Shown: positions 1 to 7,610 of the stretch, piece after piece
How positions within the stretch are numbered: the stretch's first letter is position 1
Layout of the letters: each line of letters starts with the position of its first letter
Source: Pseudomonas peli
GTDB lineage: Bacteria; Pseudomonadota; Gammaproteobacteria; Pseudomonadales; Pseudomonadaceae
DNA length: 64,000 nt
Assembly: GCF_900099645.1 (NCBI RefSeq)
Contig: NZ_FMTL01000007.1
Location: 1-64,000, forward strand
Reading direction: 5' to 3'
The notes under the pieces: generated by a model
Seen by the model: only the letters and a program-made list of their open reading frames with translations
Databases searched by the model: none
What the model was told of the DNA's origin: nothing
Made by a program: the position numbers and the translations under genes

Positions 1-92
1 GTTCAAAATCACTTGGGCATTTCGTTGAGATGGGCGGCTGAGTATTCTTAATAGCCGCTTTTCCCTGCTCGGATGTGATCGACCGCTTCTGG

Positions 93-126
93 CCGACAGA
101 TGCCGGTCATGACGAGCATCTGTCGG
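93..126. repeat. perfect 11-bp inverted repeat, possible terminator of the redox operon
   Basis: Arms CCGACAGATGC (93-103) and GCATCTGTCGG (116-126) pair perfectly around a 12-base centre that itself contains the palindrome GTCATGAC. It lies 26 bases past the stop of the last gene of the minus-strand operon, so it could end that transcript, but no T-tract follows on the minus strand. A dispersed intergenic repeat is the alternative. Nothing else was seen in bases 1-151. Confidence 0.4.
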
Positions 127-151
127 TAAATTTATGCGGTTTCAGTGGTCC

Positions 152-853
152 TCACCATTTTTCACGGTATGGACGCACTTCGGAGATAAAGGTCCAGGCA
201 TCCTTAGGCTGATGTGCCAAGTGAAAGACTTCAGCGGCGATGCTATTGGGTTGGATGAAGAAATCATCCGGTGCTTTGTTATACATCTCGCGGGCCCAAG
301 GCACATCGATTACGGCATCGATGACAAGGTAAGCAACGTGGATACCCTTGGGTCCCAGATCCCTGGCCAGCGATTCGGCGAGAATACGTTGTGCGGCCTT
401 GGTGGGTGCGAACCCAGCAAAGTTTGGTGAACCCCTCAGCGCAGAAGTGTTGCCCGTGACGATGATGGCTCCTTCACCTGCCTCGATCATTGCCGGTGCC
501 ACCATTTGTGCCAGGTTCAACAGCGCCATGGTGTTGATTTCGAAGTTGCGGCGCAGGGTGTTCGGGTCGGTCTCAAGGAAGGGGGCAAAAGAGCCTCCTA
601 CCGCGTTGTGCACTATCACTTGGGGCGCGCCAATCTGCTCAACCACCTGTTTAAGCGCGGTGACGTCAGTGACATCGCAGGGCATTGCAAATGCACCTGG
701 CACTTCGGCTTCAAGCTCGGCCAGACGAGCAGTGTCCCGAGCGATCATCGCAACGCGATATCCGCCTGCGGCAAAACGACGAACCAGGGATGAACCCACA
801 CCTGGGCCTACACCAGTAATCAGTGCCAAAGGTTGCTGAGTAGATGTAGTCAT
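152..853 (-). CDS. atypical short-chain dehydrogenase/reductase lacking the catalytic Tyr
   Basis: A 233-residue protein with an N-terminal Rossmann fold; the TGVGPGVG cofactor loop is near residue 13. The usual YxxxK active-site motif reads FAPTK: the Lys is kept but the Tyr is Phe, confirmed as a TTC codon. From memory, a subfamily of bacterial SDRs ending in RPxxEKW, as this one does (RPYREKW), is naturally Tyr-less, so this is probably not decay. The reaction and substrate are unknown. It is the last gene of a four-gene minus-strand operon, starting 5 bases after the stop of the isomerase-like gene. AGGAG lies about 10 bases before the ATG. Confidence 0.85.
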   Translation of the reverse strand: MTTSTQQPLALITGVGPGVGSSLVRRFAAGGYRVAMIARDTARLAELEAEVPGAFAMPCDVTDVTALKQVVEQIGAPQVIVHNAVGGSFAPFLETDPNTLRRNFEINTMALLNLAQMVAPAMIEAGEGAIIVTGNTSALRGSPNFAGFAPTKAAQRILAESLARDLGPKGIHVAYLVIDAVIDVPWAREMYNKAPDDFFIQPNSIAAEVFHLAHQPKDAWTFISEVRPYREKW

Positions 854-858
854 TATGG

Positions 859-1440
859 TTACGCTCCTGCCAACTGTTCGCGAACAAAATCGAGTCGATC
901 ATTGCCAAAGAACAGACTCTCGCCGAGCAAAAAGCTCGGCGCGCCAAAGACGCCGCGCTCGGCAGCTTCCCGGTTGTTTTTTTCAAGCTGCTCAATGGTT
1001 TCCGATGCATCGATCAGATCAGCCAGGCTCGCCGTTTCGATACCTGCCGCTGCAAGCGCGTCGAGCACTTCGGCGGTAGTAGTCAGGGTCTGCCCGTCCC
1101 GCCAGCAGGCATTGAACAGCGCAGTGGTGATCTGCCATGCGACCTCACTGGACGGCGCAGCAAGTACGGCTCGCGCACAGGCGGCGTTGTTCATGGCGCG
1201 CATATCCGGACGCTTGAGCGCGACGCCATAGCGGCGTGCCCAGCGCGCGAGATCGGCAGCTGCATAGCGACCTTTCGCAGAGCAGGTGACAGTGGTTGGC
1301 GTATTGCCAACGGCATTCATAACGCTCAGAACATGCATGGGGCGTAGGCTGATATCCGCCGGTAGGCTTTCCAACTGGCTGTACGCCAGATAGCTGTAAG
1401 GGCTGACGAAATCAAAGAAAAACTCAACGGTTTGCTTCAT
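859..1440 (-). CDS. DsbA-family 2-hydroxychromene-2-carboxylate isomerase-like protein
   Basis: A 193-residue cytoplasmic protein of the DsbA/HCCA isomerase/kappa-GST thioredoxin-fold family. The N-terminal FDFVSPYSYLA carries the Ser that replaces the redox CxxC in HCCA isomerases, and the C-terminal FGAPSFLL...FFGNDRLDFV is the family signature. The family uses glutathione as cofactor to isomerise aromatic-ring breakdown products; the substrate here is not known. The reading frame is open further upstream to 1539, but the ATG at 1440 has a well-spaced AGGAG and begins the conserved domain. It sits between two SDR genes in the TetR-linked operon. Confidence 0.85.
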   Translation of the reverse strand: MKQTVEFFFDFVSPYSYLAYSQLESLPADISLRPMHVLSVMNAVGNTPTTVTCSAKGRYAAADLARWARRYGVALKRPDMRAMNNAACARAVLAAPSSEVAWQITTALFNACWRDGQTLTTTAEVLDALAAAGIETASLADLIDASETIEQLEKNNREAAERGVFGAPSFLLGESLFFGNDRLDFVREQLAGA

Positions 1441-1556
1441 GTGCGAGCTCCTGTGCGTGGTGCGTAAGAGCGCGAGTCTTTCGATCCGCGCCTGGTCCGG
1501 GTTCCAACTGAATGCGCTGCCGGGAATATTTGCGGCCATCCAGTGTTTGCAGTGGC

Positions 1557-2372
1557 TTAGTCATTGAGTTGCAGGCTTTTACGGATACCGGCATCGAGAA
1601 TCCCTGCCGGGGCAAAAGTGCGCAGCAAGCTCAGACGGCCAGCAGCGACACCAGCGGTGTAGCGCAGCTTGGGGCGCGCGGCGCTGGCAGCTTTTACGAC
1701 GACCTTGGCCACAGCGTCCGGATCATCGGCACTGGCCATCGATTGGCTAAACACCTTGGCGAGGCCCGCACGGACAATGCGGTACTCGTCGAGCGGAGCG
1801 TCGGGTTCGATGGTGTTCGCTTCGAATGCGGTCTTGGTAAAGGCCGGTTCGATGACCGCAACGCGGATGCCGCGCGTGCGCAGTTCGTGATCAAGGGCTT
1901 CCGAATAGCCCTCTACGGCGTGTTTGCTGGCGGCATACAACGCGATGTAAGGCATGGGCACGACGCCCAGAATCGAGCCGATATTGATAATCCGGCCACT
2001 GCCTTGGCGGCGCATATGCGGGACCACGGCGCGGGTCATGCGCACGATGCCAAAGAAGTTCGTGTCGAAGAGCGCCTGGGCCTGTTCGATTGAGCTTTCT
2101 TCTGCGCCAGCAGGGGCAATGCCGAAACCGGCATTGTTCACCAGCAGATCGATACGTCCTTCAAGCCGAATCAATTCGCTGACCGCCGCCGATACGGACG
2201 CATCATCCGTGACATCGAGAGCCAGCATGGTGACGGCACTTTGCGCAGCCTGGGTTCCGCGCCGGCTGGTGCCATAAACCTTGTAGCCGGCCTGCGCCAG
2301 CCGCTTGGCCGTGGCTTCGCCAATGCCGGATGAAGCGCCGGTGACCAGCGCAATAGGGGTGTTGGAAGTCAT
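1557..2372 (-). CDS. SDR family oxidoreductase (classical type)
   Basis: A 271-residue classical SDR. The cofactor motif TGASSGIG is at residues 14-21, NNAG lies near residue 87, and the active-site YAASK is intact, so it is probably a working NAD(P)-dependent alcohol/ketone oxidoreductase. AAGG precedes the ATG. It is the second gene of the operon, 78 bases after the old-yellow-enzyme gene and 116 bases before the isomerase-like gene. The cluster of flavin enzyme, two SDRs and isomerase suggests handling of an unsaturated carbonyl or aromatic compound; the actual substrate is inference only. Confidence 0.85.
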   Translation of the reverse strand: MTSNTPIALVTGASSGIGEATAKRLAQAGYKVYGTSRRGTQAAQSAVTMLALDVTDDASVSAAVSELIRLEGRIDLLVNNAGFGIAPAGAEESSIEQAQALFDTNFFGIVRMTRAVVPHMRRQGSGRIINIGSILGVVPMPYIALYAASKHAVEGYSEALDHELRTRGIRVAVIEPAFTKTAFEANTIEPDAPLDEYRIVRAGLAKVFSQSMASADDPDAVAKVVVKAASAARPKLRYTAGVAAGRLSLLRTFAPAGILDAGIRKSLQLND

Positions 2373-2450
2373 GGCAGTACCTTCTGAATGAGCTATTCCG
2401 GCAACCGCTCGGCGAACAGTTGCGATCAGGGTTGTTGCTGAATGCGCGGC

Positions 2451-3719
2451 TTAATTGCGCGCACGCAGGCGTCGGGTGCGATAAGTGCCCCAGCTGCTCA
2501 CGGCCAGCGACTTGACGAACGCCAGCAGGCCGCTTTCGTTGGCGCGCGGCTCACCGCCCTTGGCGATTCGCTTGAGTTGCAGGGAGTACCAGAGAATCTC
2601 CATCAGCCCCATGCGGTCGACCGGCTTGATGCCTGTCTTGATGGTACGCACCTGATGTGCGCTGTCCTTACCCCTCAGTAGAGAGGCCGGTGCGTCAGGG
2701 TCGATCGCCAGCAGCCGCGCTAGGCCAATGACATCCACTGCGCCGGAAGCCAGCGCGGCATTCATGCCGGCAGCACTGCGGAAACCGCCGGTGAGCATCA
2801 GCGGGACTTGCACCACAGCGCGGACTTTTTCGGCGAATTCAAGGAAATAGGCCTCGCGCGCCACGCTGGAGGCTTTCTTTTGCTCCTGGAGGGCGCCGCT
2901 CATAGCTGGGGCTTCGTAGGTGCCACCTGATATCTCGATCAGATCGATGCCGGCATCGACCAGTGCCTGAATCGTTGCCAGCGACTCTTCTTCGGTAAAG
3001 CCGCCGTGCTGGAAATCTGCGGAGTTGAGCTTGATCGCCACCGGGAAGTCGGCACCTACCTGACGACGAATCTCGGCGTAGACGGCCAGCAGGAAGCGGC
3101 GGCGGTTCTCCGGCGAACCGCCCCATTGATCCGTGCGCTGGTTGTGGTGCGGCGAGAGGAACTGGTTGATTAGGTAGCCATGCGCGCCATGGATTTCGAT
3201 ACCGCTGAAACCGGCTTTCTTGCAGATGGCCGCACTACGGCCGAAGCGTTCGATGATGTCCTGAATTTCTGCATGAGTGGCTTCTTCAGGCGTCTCGAAA
3301 AACGCCGCCATGTCCTCGCGAAACGGCACCGCCGATGGCGCGATATTGCGTGCGTTCAGGCCTTTGGTTGACTGCTTGCCGGGGTGGTTGAGCTGCACCC
3401 AGATGGCCGCGCCCTGATCGGTGGCGGCGCGCGCCCACTGTTGCAGGACAGGCAGATCCGCTTCGTCCTCGATCACCACGTTGCCCGGTTCACCCAGTGC
3501 CCGGCGATCGATCATCACGTTACCAGTTAGGATCAGGCCGATGCCGGATGCGGCCCAACGCCGGTAAAGCGTGACCAGCCCCAGGGTCGCACGGTTGTCA
3601 TAGGTGCCCAACGCCTCGCTCATGGATGCCTTGGCCAGACGATTACGCAACAGGCTGCCGTTAGGCAGGCGCAGCTGCTGCGCCAGGGAGTTTGTGTTGA
3701 GCGAAGTAGATTGGGACAT
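2451..3719 (-). CDS. NADH:flavin oxidoreductase / old yellow enzyme family protein
   Basis: A 422-residue FMN-dependent TIM-barrel enzyme. The block IEIHGAHGYLINQFLSP, followed by NQRTDQWGGS and the NRRRF segment, is the conserved substrate and flavin site of the OYE/2,4-dienoyl-CoA reductase FMN-domain family. It is a single-domain form without the iron-sulfur and NADPH domains of FadH. Members reduce activated C=C bonds such as enones and nitro-alkenes. It is the first gene of the minus-strand operon and is divergent from a TetR gene, an arrangement like nemR-nemA, where the regulator responds to electrophiles. AAGG lies upstream of the ATG. The substrate is unknown. Confidence 0.9.
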   Translation of the reverse strand: MSQSTSLNTNSLAQQLRLPNGSLLRNRLAKASMSEALGTYDNRATLGLVTLYRRWAASGIGLILTGNVMIDRRALGEPGNVVIEDEADLPVLQQWARAATDQGAAIWVQLNHPGKQSTKGLNARNIAPSAVPFREDMAAFFETPEEATHAEIQDIIERFGRSAAICKKAGFSGIEIHGAHGYLINQFLSPHHNQRTDQWGGSPENRRRFLLAVYAEIRRQVGADFPVAIKLNSADFQHGGFTEEESLATIQALVDAGIDLIEISGGTYEAPAMSGALQEQKKASSVAREAYFLEFAEKVRAVVQVPLMLTGGFRSAAGMNAALASGAVDVIGLARLLAIDPDAPASLLRGKDSAHQVRTIKTGIKPVDRMGLMEILWYSLQLKRIAKGGEPRANESGLLAFVKSLAVSSWGTYRTRRLRARN

Positions 3720-3818
3720 ATGAGGGTTACCTTAAAATGAGATGAGCAAGTCTCTTTGTCTGTAGGGCATCGGAATTGCCTGCGGAGCGACATCTGACAC
3801 TGGCGGGGTTTATGATGA

Positions 3819-3858
3819 TGGTCATAATCAAAATGGTCAAGGGTTTTGATTATGACCA
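3819..3858. promoter_or_regulatory. perfect 15-bp inverted repeat, candidate TetR operator
   Basis: The left arm TGGTCATAATCAAAA (3819-3833) and right arm TTTTGATTATGACCA (3844-3858) are exact reverse complements separated by 10 bases. The site lies in the 188-base divergent region between the OYE operon and the TetR gene, the expected place for an autoregulatory operator controlling both sides. At 40 bp it is larger than a single TetR dimer site, so two dimers may bind. A shorter overlapping repeat (TTATGA-N6-TCATAA, 3810-3827) covers its left flank. Confidence 0.7.
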
Positions 3859-3907
3859 ACATCAATGTATTCTTGCTGAGCTGATAACGGCACAAAGAGG
3901 AGCCGGA

Positions 3908-4480
3908 ATGAAGGTTACAAAGGCGCAGGTAGAGGCAAATCGGGCCCACATAGTCGAAACGGCCTGCAGGCTATTTCGAGGGCGCGGTTACGACGGTGTA
4001 GGCGTGGCGGAGCTGATGGCGACTGCCGGCCTCACCCATGGTGGGTTCTACCGGCACTTCGCTTCCAAGGCGGAGCTGATGGCCGAAGCGGCCGCCTGTG
4101 GGGTGGCCAAGACCACGTCGCTGCTGGATGGAGTGAATATGGCCGACTTTATTGGCCACTACCTCTCGCGTGAGCATCGCGACGACCGCAGTGGCGGTTG
4201 CACACTAGCCGCGCTGAGCGGTGACGCGGCGCGGCAGCCCGATGCGATCAAGGCGACGTTCGCCACGGGACTCGAAAATATGCTGGCCGACCTGCTTGAT
4301 GCAGGGAGCGCCCGCAGCGAAGAGGCGCAGCGGCACGCGCGGGCCCGGATGATTGAAACCATTGCTCATGCGTTGGGCGCCCTGGTGTTGTCGCGAGCCT
4401 GTCCTGATGATTCGCCGCTGGCAGATGAAATTCTGAAGACCTGCCGCACAGCGATTCTTGACTCGATAACGACTGGGTAA
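3908..4480 (+). CDS. TetR/AcrR family transcriptional regulator
   Basis: A 190-residue regulator. The N-terminal HTH (residues about 10-55, with FRGRGYDGVGVAELMATAGLTHGGFYRHFASK) is typical of TetR. The C-terminal ligand domain contains GGCTLAALSGD, a Cys-bearing motif common in this branch, and further Cys residues. An earlier in-frame start exists at 3776, but the ATG at 3908 has AGAGGAG directly upstream, begins at the usual distance from the HTH, and leaves the palindrome outside the gene. It is divergent from the OYE operon, which it probably represses; the inducer is unknown. Confidence 0.85.
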   Translation: MKVTKAQVEANRAHIVETACRLFRGRGYDGVGVAELMATAGLTHGGFYRHFASKAELMAEAAACGVAKTTSLLDGVNMADFIGHYLSREHRDDRSGGCTLAALSGDAARQPDAIKATFATGLENMLADLLDAGSARSEEAQRHARARMIETIAHALGALVLSRACPDDSPLADEILKTCRTAILDSITTG

Positions 4481-4951
4481 CGCCTTCAGATCAAGTTTAT
4501 GCATCGTTTCAGGGGCGATATTTCGGCACGCCTAATTCTGTTGCGTTATCGCCTGCTCAGATCAAGGCAGTCCTGGTGCGGCTGATTGAATTTCCTTTCA
4601 TGAGACTTAAAGTCGGATCGAGTACCGAGCCACCCCTGATTTTGTAGGCGCTCAATGGCTGCTACTGGCCGGTTTCTGCCTGTGGCTACCAGTAGCACTG
4701 GTTGCCAGCTATGCCGCTATCGTCCATGCGATACGGTAGTCATATCGCAGATTTTGGGCCCCAATCTTGAGTAGCAGAGCTCCTGGCATCGGCTTGCTAC
4801 ACATCGGGCCGGCCCAGAAAAGGTGAGTCAGGGGCTGGCTGCGATATCCCGGATAGACCAGCAAGGATTTGGGCTGTGCTGGTCCCGGGAATGGAGGTGA
4901 AGAAGGTGTTATGGCCGCTTCATGTCGCGGCTGGCCTCATTCTGAATTGTG
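4481..4951. other. gene-poor gap between tetR and the unknown cassette
   Basis: No convincing gene. One inverted repeat is present: TGCTACTGG (4660-4668) and CCAGTAGCA (4689-4697) with a 20-base spacer, in a context that looks like a dispersed intergenic repeat. A short open frame without a start codon ends at about 4648 and could be a gene remnant, but no family could be assigned. Confidence 0.4.
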
Positions 4952-5308
4952 TCAGTGGAGCCGATCAGGCGTCGGATAGAAGCCCTGAGGTAGAAATGCC
5001 TGATAGTCCACCAGGGATTGGTATCCACCTGGCTGGAACGAGGCGATGACGTAGAAGCTTCCTGTGTATGTATGCAATACCCAGAACTCTCCCTCCAGTT
5101 CGATACGCAGGATGTCTGAGGTGCGAATCAGACGCCCATCGGTAAATCGCCCCCCGAGCGGATCAGCCCTGACATGTCGATGCGTTACTCCCAGGCAGCA
5201 GCATACCGCGATATGGGCGTCAGTGAGATAGGCCGTGACCGGTTTGCTGAAAGGGTATGCCTGCGCCTTGAGCAGCTTCTGCATATTCTCGGGGGAAACT
5301 GGGCGCAT
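4952..5308 (-). CDS. hypothetical protein, last gene of the tRNA-side cassette
   Basis: A 118-residue protein with no recognised family. The centre has a CCC triplet (around residue 36) followed by alternating beta-like segments (RIELEGEFWVLHTYTGSFYVIASF), suggesting a small all-beta or alpha/beta fold; no signal peptide or membrane segment. The start is well supported by AAGGAG five bases before the ATG. It is the distal gene of four minus-strand genes, 68 bases after its neighbour. The DNA looks less GC-rich than the core genes to the right, which fits acquired DNA. Confidence 0.6.
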   Translation of the reverse strand: MRPVSPENMQKLLKAQAYPFSKPVTAYLTDAHIAVCCCLGVTHRHVRADPLGGRFTDGRLIRTSDILRIELEGEFWVLHTYTGSFYVIASFQPGGYQSLVDYQAFLPQGFYPTPDRLH

Positions 5309-5376
5309 TGCTGCTCCTTACAGACCAATGATCAACTTTGGGTTGAAGCCGTGTGCTCTCCGGGATACTTCATGGC

Positions 5377-5775
5377 TTATATCAAGCATGAAATGGTATC
5401 GGCGCTGGCAGGCTTACGAGTACCGGGCCCCAGTAGCAGGTACACAGAATTGAGCGTTCTGAAATGAAATCCCTCACTGAACTGATGCAGTAGCGAAGTC
5501 CTCACGAAGTCGCCGACATCCCATCTTCGCTCGCTGTCGAAGATAACCTGGTGCGCATAGATCAAAGCCGGCTGGCGTTGTGTCTTCTCCAGGGCATGCC
5601 GTTGTGCGTCTGTGGTCTCTATATCGAGCCACATCCAGTCACGCACTAGGCAAAAATTTCCATTGGGGAAGTTTTTTCGGGCATAGCGGAGTGCTTCTTC
5701 GTCGGACATGGAGCAGCCGGGCAGAGGTACCCCTGTAACCTGTAAAAGCCCAATCAAGGCGCTGAGGTCAGTCAT
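5377..5775 (-). CDS. hypothetical protein (DUF6957-like)
   Basis: A 132-residue protein. The segment FCLVRDWMWLDIET, then ALIYAHQVIFDSERRWDVGDFVRTSLL and VYLLLGPGTRK, resembles a small uncharacterised family seen in Pseudomonas accessory DNA; DUF6957 is my best recollection, not a checked match. No catalytic motif, signal or membrane helix is visible. It overlaps the upstream gene by 8 bases, which implies translational coupling and co-expression with it. Function unknown. Confidence 0.65.
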   Translation of the reverse strand: MTDLSALIGLLQVTGVPLPGCSMSDEEALRYARKNFPNGNFCLVRDWMWLDIETTDAQRHALEKTQRQPALIYAHQVIFDSERRWDVGDFVRTSLLHQFSEGFHFRTLNSVYLLLGPGTRKPASADTISCLI

Positions 5776-6181
5776 CTCTTGAACCCCAGCCGTAGGTGTA
5801 AGGGAAGTTGGGATCCAGTCGCGCGATTTGTAGCGCGCTTGTCAGGGCTTCTGCATCGGCGAGGCCTGCGCGCCCTGAGCCTTTTCCGATTGTCGTGACT
5901 AGATGCTCCATGATTAGCTCCAGTCTCTCGGTGGCAGTCCTGAAACTAAACCGCTCCATGTTGGCAATGACGTTGCACAGCAGATCAATTGCCTGCGGCA
6001 ATTGATTTACCGAGACGGTACCGAAGCTACCCCCAAAAGCTGTCGTGAATTCCCGCTCCATCCTTGCGACCCGCGTAATTTGCCCGTTGGGGGCCCCGTG
6101 CATGCTCTGCCAGAGCGTTATTGCGTTCAGGACTTCTTGGGGCGTGGGAGTTAAGAACTCTTTTGGACGTTTGGTCGTCAT
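5768..6181 (-). CDS. hypothetical protein in tRNA-side cassette
   Basis: A 137-residue, mostly helical, cytoplasmic protein with no recognised domain. The N-terminus has a PTPQEVLNAITLWQ helix; the middle (QLPQAIDLLCNVIANMERFSFRTATERLELIMEHLV) looks like paired amphipathic helices. AGGG lies about 8 bases before the ATG. It starts 15 bases after the stop of the preceding gene and overlaps the next one by 8 bases, so it is the centre of a tight operon. No function is proposed. Confidence 0.6.
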   Translation of the reverse strand: MTTKRPKEFLTPTPQEVLNAITLWQSMHGAPNGQITRVARMEREFTTAFGGSFGTVSVNQLPQAIDLLCNVIANMERFSFRTATERLELIMEHLVTTIGKGSGRAGLADAEALTSALQIARLDPNFPYTYGWGSRDD

Positions 6182-6196
6182 GATGGCTGCCCTTAA

Positions 6197-6658
6197 TTAG
6201 AGCGCCAGTTGGCGGTTTTTCTGAAGCGAGGAGAGCATTTTCCTGAGAGTGTGAGCCATCTGATCTTGTTTCTTGGACAGCTGTAGTGCTCTTCGCAGAT
6301 CAGCATTTTTCTCCAGCAGCTGTGCGGTGTCGTGATCGGCCCTGCTCCATGCAGAGCGATACTTGTTCAAGTACTCAATGGCTGCGGGCCTGCTATTCGG
6401 GCAAAGTTGATCCAGGATGTGATCAATGAAGTCTGGAGTCAGACGTAGCGGCAAGTAGTAGAGCGAGCCCCCAGCTTCCTGTGCCTCCTCAACACGGAGT
6501 TCGTCCCCAAACTCTGTGATCGCAAGCTCTGCCAGGGACGCTTGTGCACCGAACAACTGAAGCAGTGATTTCAGCTCCACGCGGAGTTGCAGCGATTCCA
6601 TGTTCATCTTGAGCTGAATCTTGCCGCCTGCAGGTGTGGTTTCTGTCGTGGTGATCAT
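6197..6658 (-). CDS. hypothetical protein, first gene of the tRNA-side cassette
   Basis: A 153-residue protein, unrecognised. The first 90 residues are mixed alpha/beta; the C-terminal 50 (WSRADHDTAQLLEKNADLRRALQLSKKQDQMAHTLRKMLSSLQKN) form a charged helix with heptad-like spacing, so a coiled coil is plausible. GGAG lies 6 bases before the ATG. It is divergent from a broken XRE-type regulator across 142 bases and leads three more genes on the same strand. No signal peptide or nuclease-like motif was seen. Confidence 0.6.
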   Translation of the reverse strand: MITTTETTPAGGKIQLKMNMESLQLRVELKSLLQLFGAQASLAELAITEFGDELRVEEAQEAGGSLYYLPLRLTPDFIDHILDQLCPNSRPAAIEYLNKYRSAWSRADHDTAQLLEKNADLRRALQLSKKQDQMAHTLRKMLSSLQKNRQLAL

Positions 6659-6735
6659 GGGCTTCTCCAGAAATTTGAAAATCTGATTTGTGTTTATTGA
6701 CAGTGGTCTGTCGGTGGTGGTAGCGAAACAAGGTA

Positions 6736-6765
6736 ATGCTATGCCGTCACGATATGTCGCGTCAA
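6736..6765 (-). promoter_or_regulatory. candidate sigma-70 promoter of the unknown cassette
   Basis: On the minus strand, TTGACG (6765-6760) and TAGCAT (6741-6736) are 18 bases apart and face the four-gene cassette. A small inverted repeat, GACAG-N4-CTGTC (6699-6712), lies between this promoter and the first gene and could be an operator for the neighbouring HTH protein. Both are sequence-pattern calls only. Confidence 0.4.
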
Positions 6766-6800
6766 AGGTGGCTTGATACTTCCTTTTCTGGGCGCGATAG

Positions 6801-7257
6801 ATGAGCTACGAAAAGGTGCTGGGCGAGGTAGTCAGAGATGTGAGGCTTCGGGCTGGCCTCACGCATGAAGCTTGTGCTGAAGTCGTCAACGCTACCCACT
6901 TACGCCAGATCGAAAAGGGGCTGGCCGCAGTCAGAATTGATACGCTGGTAGCCCTATGTGGAGTACTGGGTGTATCACCAAGCCAACTGCTTTTGGTTGC
7001 TGAGGCGCGTTCGGCTGGTCAGGAGGTTGAAGAGCACCTGGGCGCGAACAGCAAGCAAATTCGGTGCGGGGCGTTTCGAACCTGTCACCTCAAAAGATGC
7101 AGCGAGAGGAATTCGCGGGCAGAAGGCTGATGCGACTCGCGATGAGACTCGTCGATTGCAGGCCGAAGGCCTATCTAAAGCTGATATCGCACGTCAGTTA
7201 GGCGTCACGGTGAGGACCGTCGAGCGTTATTGGGTCAAGCCTGTCACTCAGAAGTGA
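6801..7257 (+). pseudogene. frameshifted regulator: XRE HTH plus C-terminal resolvase-type HTH
   Basis: The first frame encodes an XRE/Cro-type HTH (RLRAGLTHEACAE...VNATHLRQIEKG) and then runs out of frame after GANSKQIR. The frame offset by one base carries the natural continuation: GRFEPVTSKDAARG, then a second HTH, RRLQAEGLSKADIARQLGVTVRTVERYW, ending at 7257. Removing one base near 7065 would join them into a protein of about 151 residues. The first HTH also appears two residues short between AE and VNATH, a second possible lesion. It is divergent from the unknown cassette and was probably its regulator. A sequencing error cannot be excluded. Confidence 0.65.
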
Positions 7258-7569
7258 CTAGGCGGCATCTAAATTGGAGTTCACATCTTATGCGACATAG
7301 TACGTCTGTTGCAGCGGGGCCGTGCGACAGCTCAAGTGAGGCAGATGTGGTACGGCAATACTCACTGTGTGTCCCGCTTCCGGCAATACGCAGCTCCTTT
7401 CTCCGGCCTGAACACCTAATCCCGTACCCGTTTGGGAGGTAGCACAAGCCCAATGGAGTGCTGCCTGGGTGTCAATCTGCGAGCTAAAGCGCTCGTCGCG
7501 TTCCGTAGCAGCAAAAATGAAACGGTACGCAAAACGGTACGCAAATTTTTTATCGAGCCCATAAACGAC
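7258..7569. other. non-coding stretch where an integrase gene would be expected
   Basis: No supported gene. The bases adjoining the tRNA have the look of an integrative-element end (tandem repeats at 7522-7545), but no tyrosine or serine recombinase could be read in any frame. Confidence 0.4.
7522..7545. repeat. two tandem copies of a 12-bp repeat next to the tRNA
   Basis: ACGGTACGCAAA occurs twice head to tail (7522-7533 and 7534-7545), about 65 bases from the tRNA 3' end. Short direct repeats in this position are typical integrase arm-type sites or int-promoter sequences of tRNA-inserted elements. That role is inference, because no integrase gene is present. Confidence 0.5.
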
Positions 7570-7593
7570 AAAAGGCCAGCGCGATGGCTGACC
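7570..7593 (-). terminator. rho-independent terminator of the tRNA gene
   Basis: On the minus strand GGTCAGCC pairs with GCTGGCC around a short loop and is followed by TTTT. It begins 18 bases after the tRNA CCA end. Confidence 0.6.
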
Positions 7594-7610
7594 TAAGTCG
7601 TTGTTTCATA

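Noticed and set aside
7230..7442. Small plus-strand open frame in the gap before the tRNA
   Set aside because: No ribosome site, no family, and composition unlike a protein; treated as non-coding.
7522..7545. Possible CRISPR array from the tandem 12-bp repeats
   Set aside because: Only two head-to-tail copies, no spacers and no cas genes.
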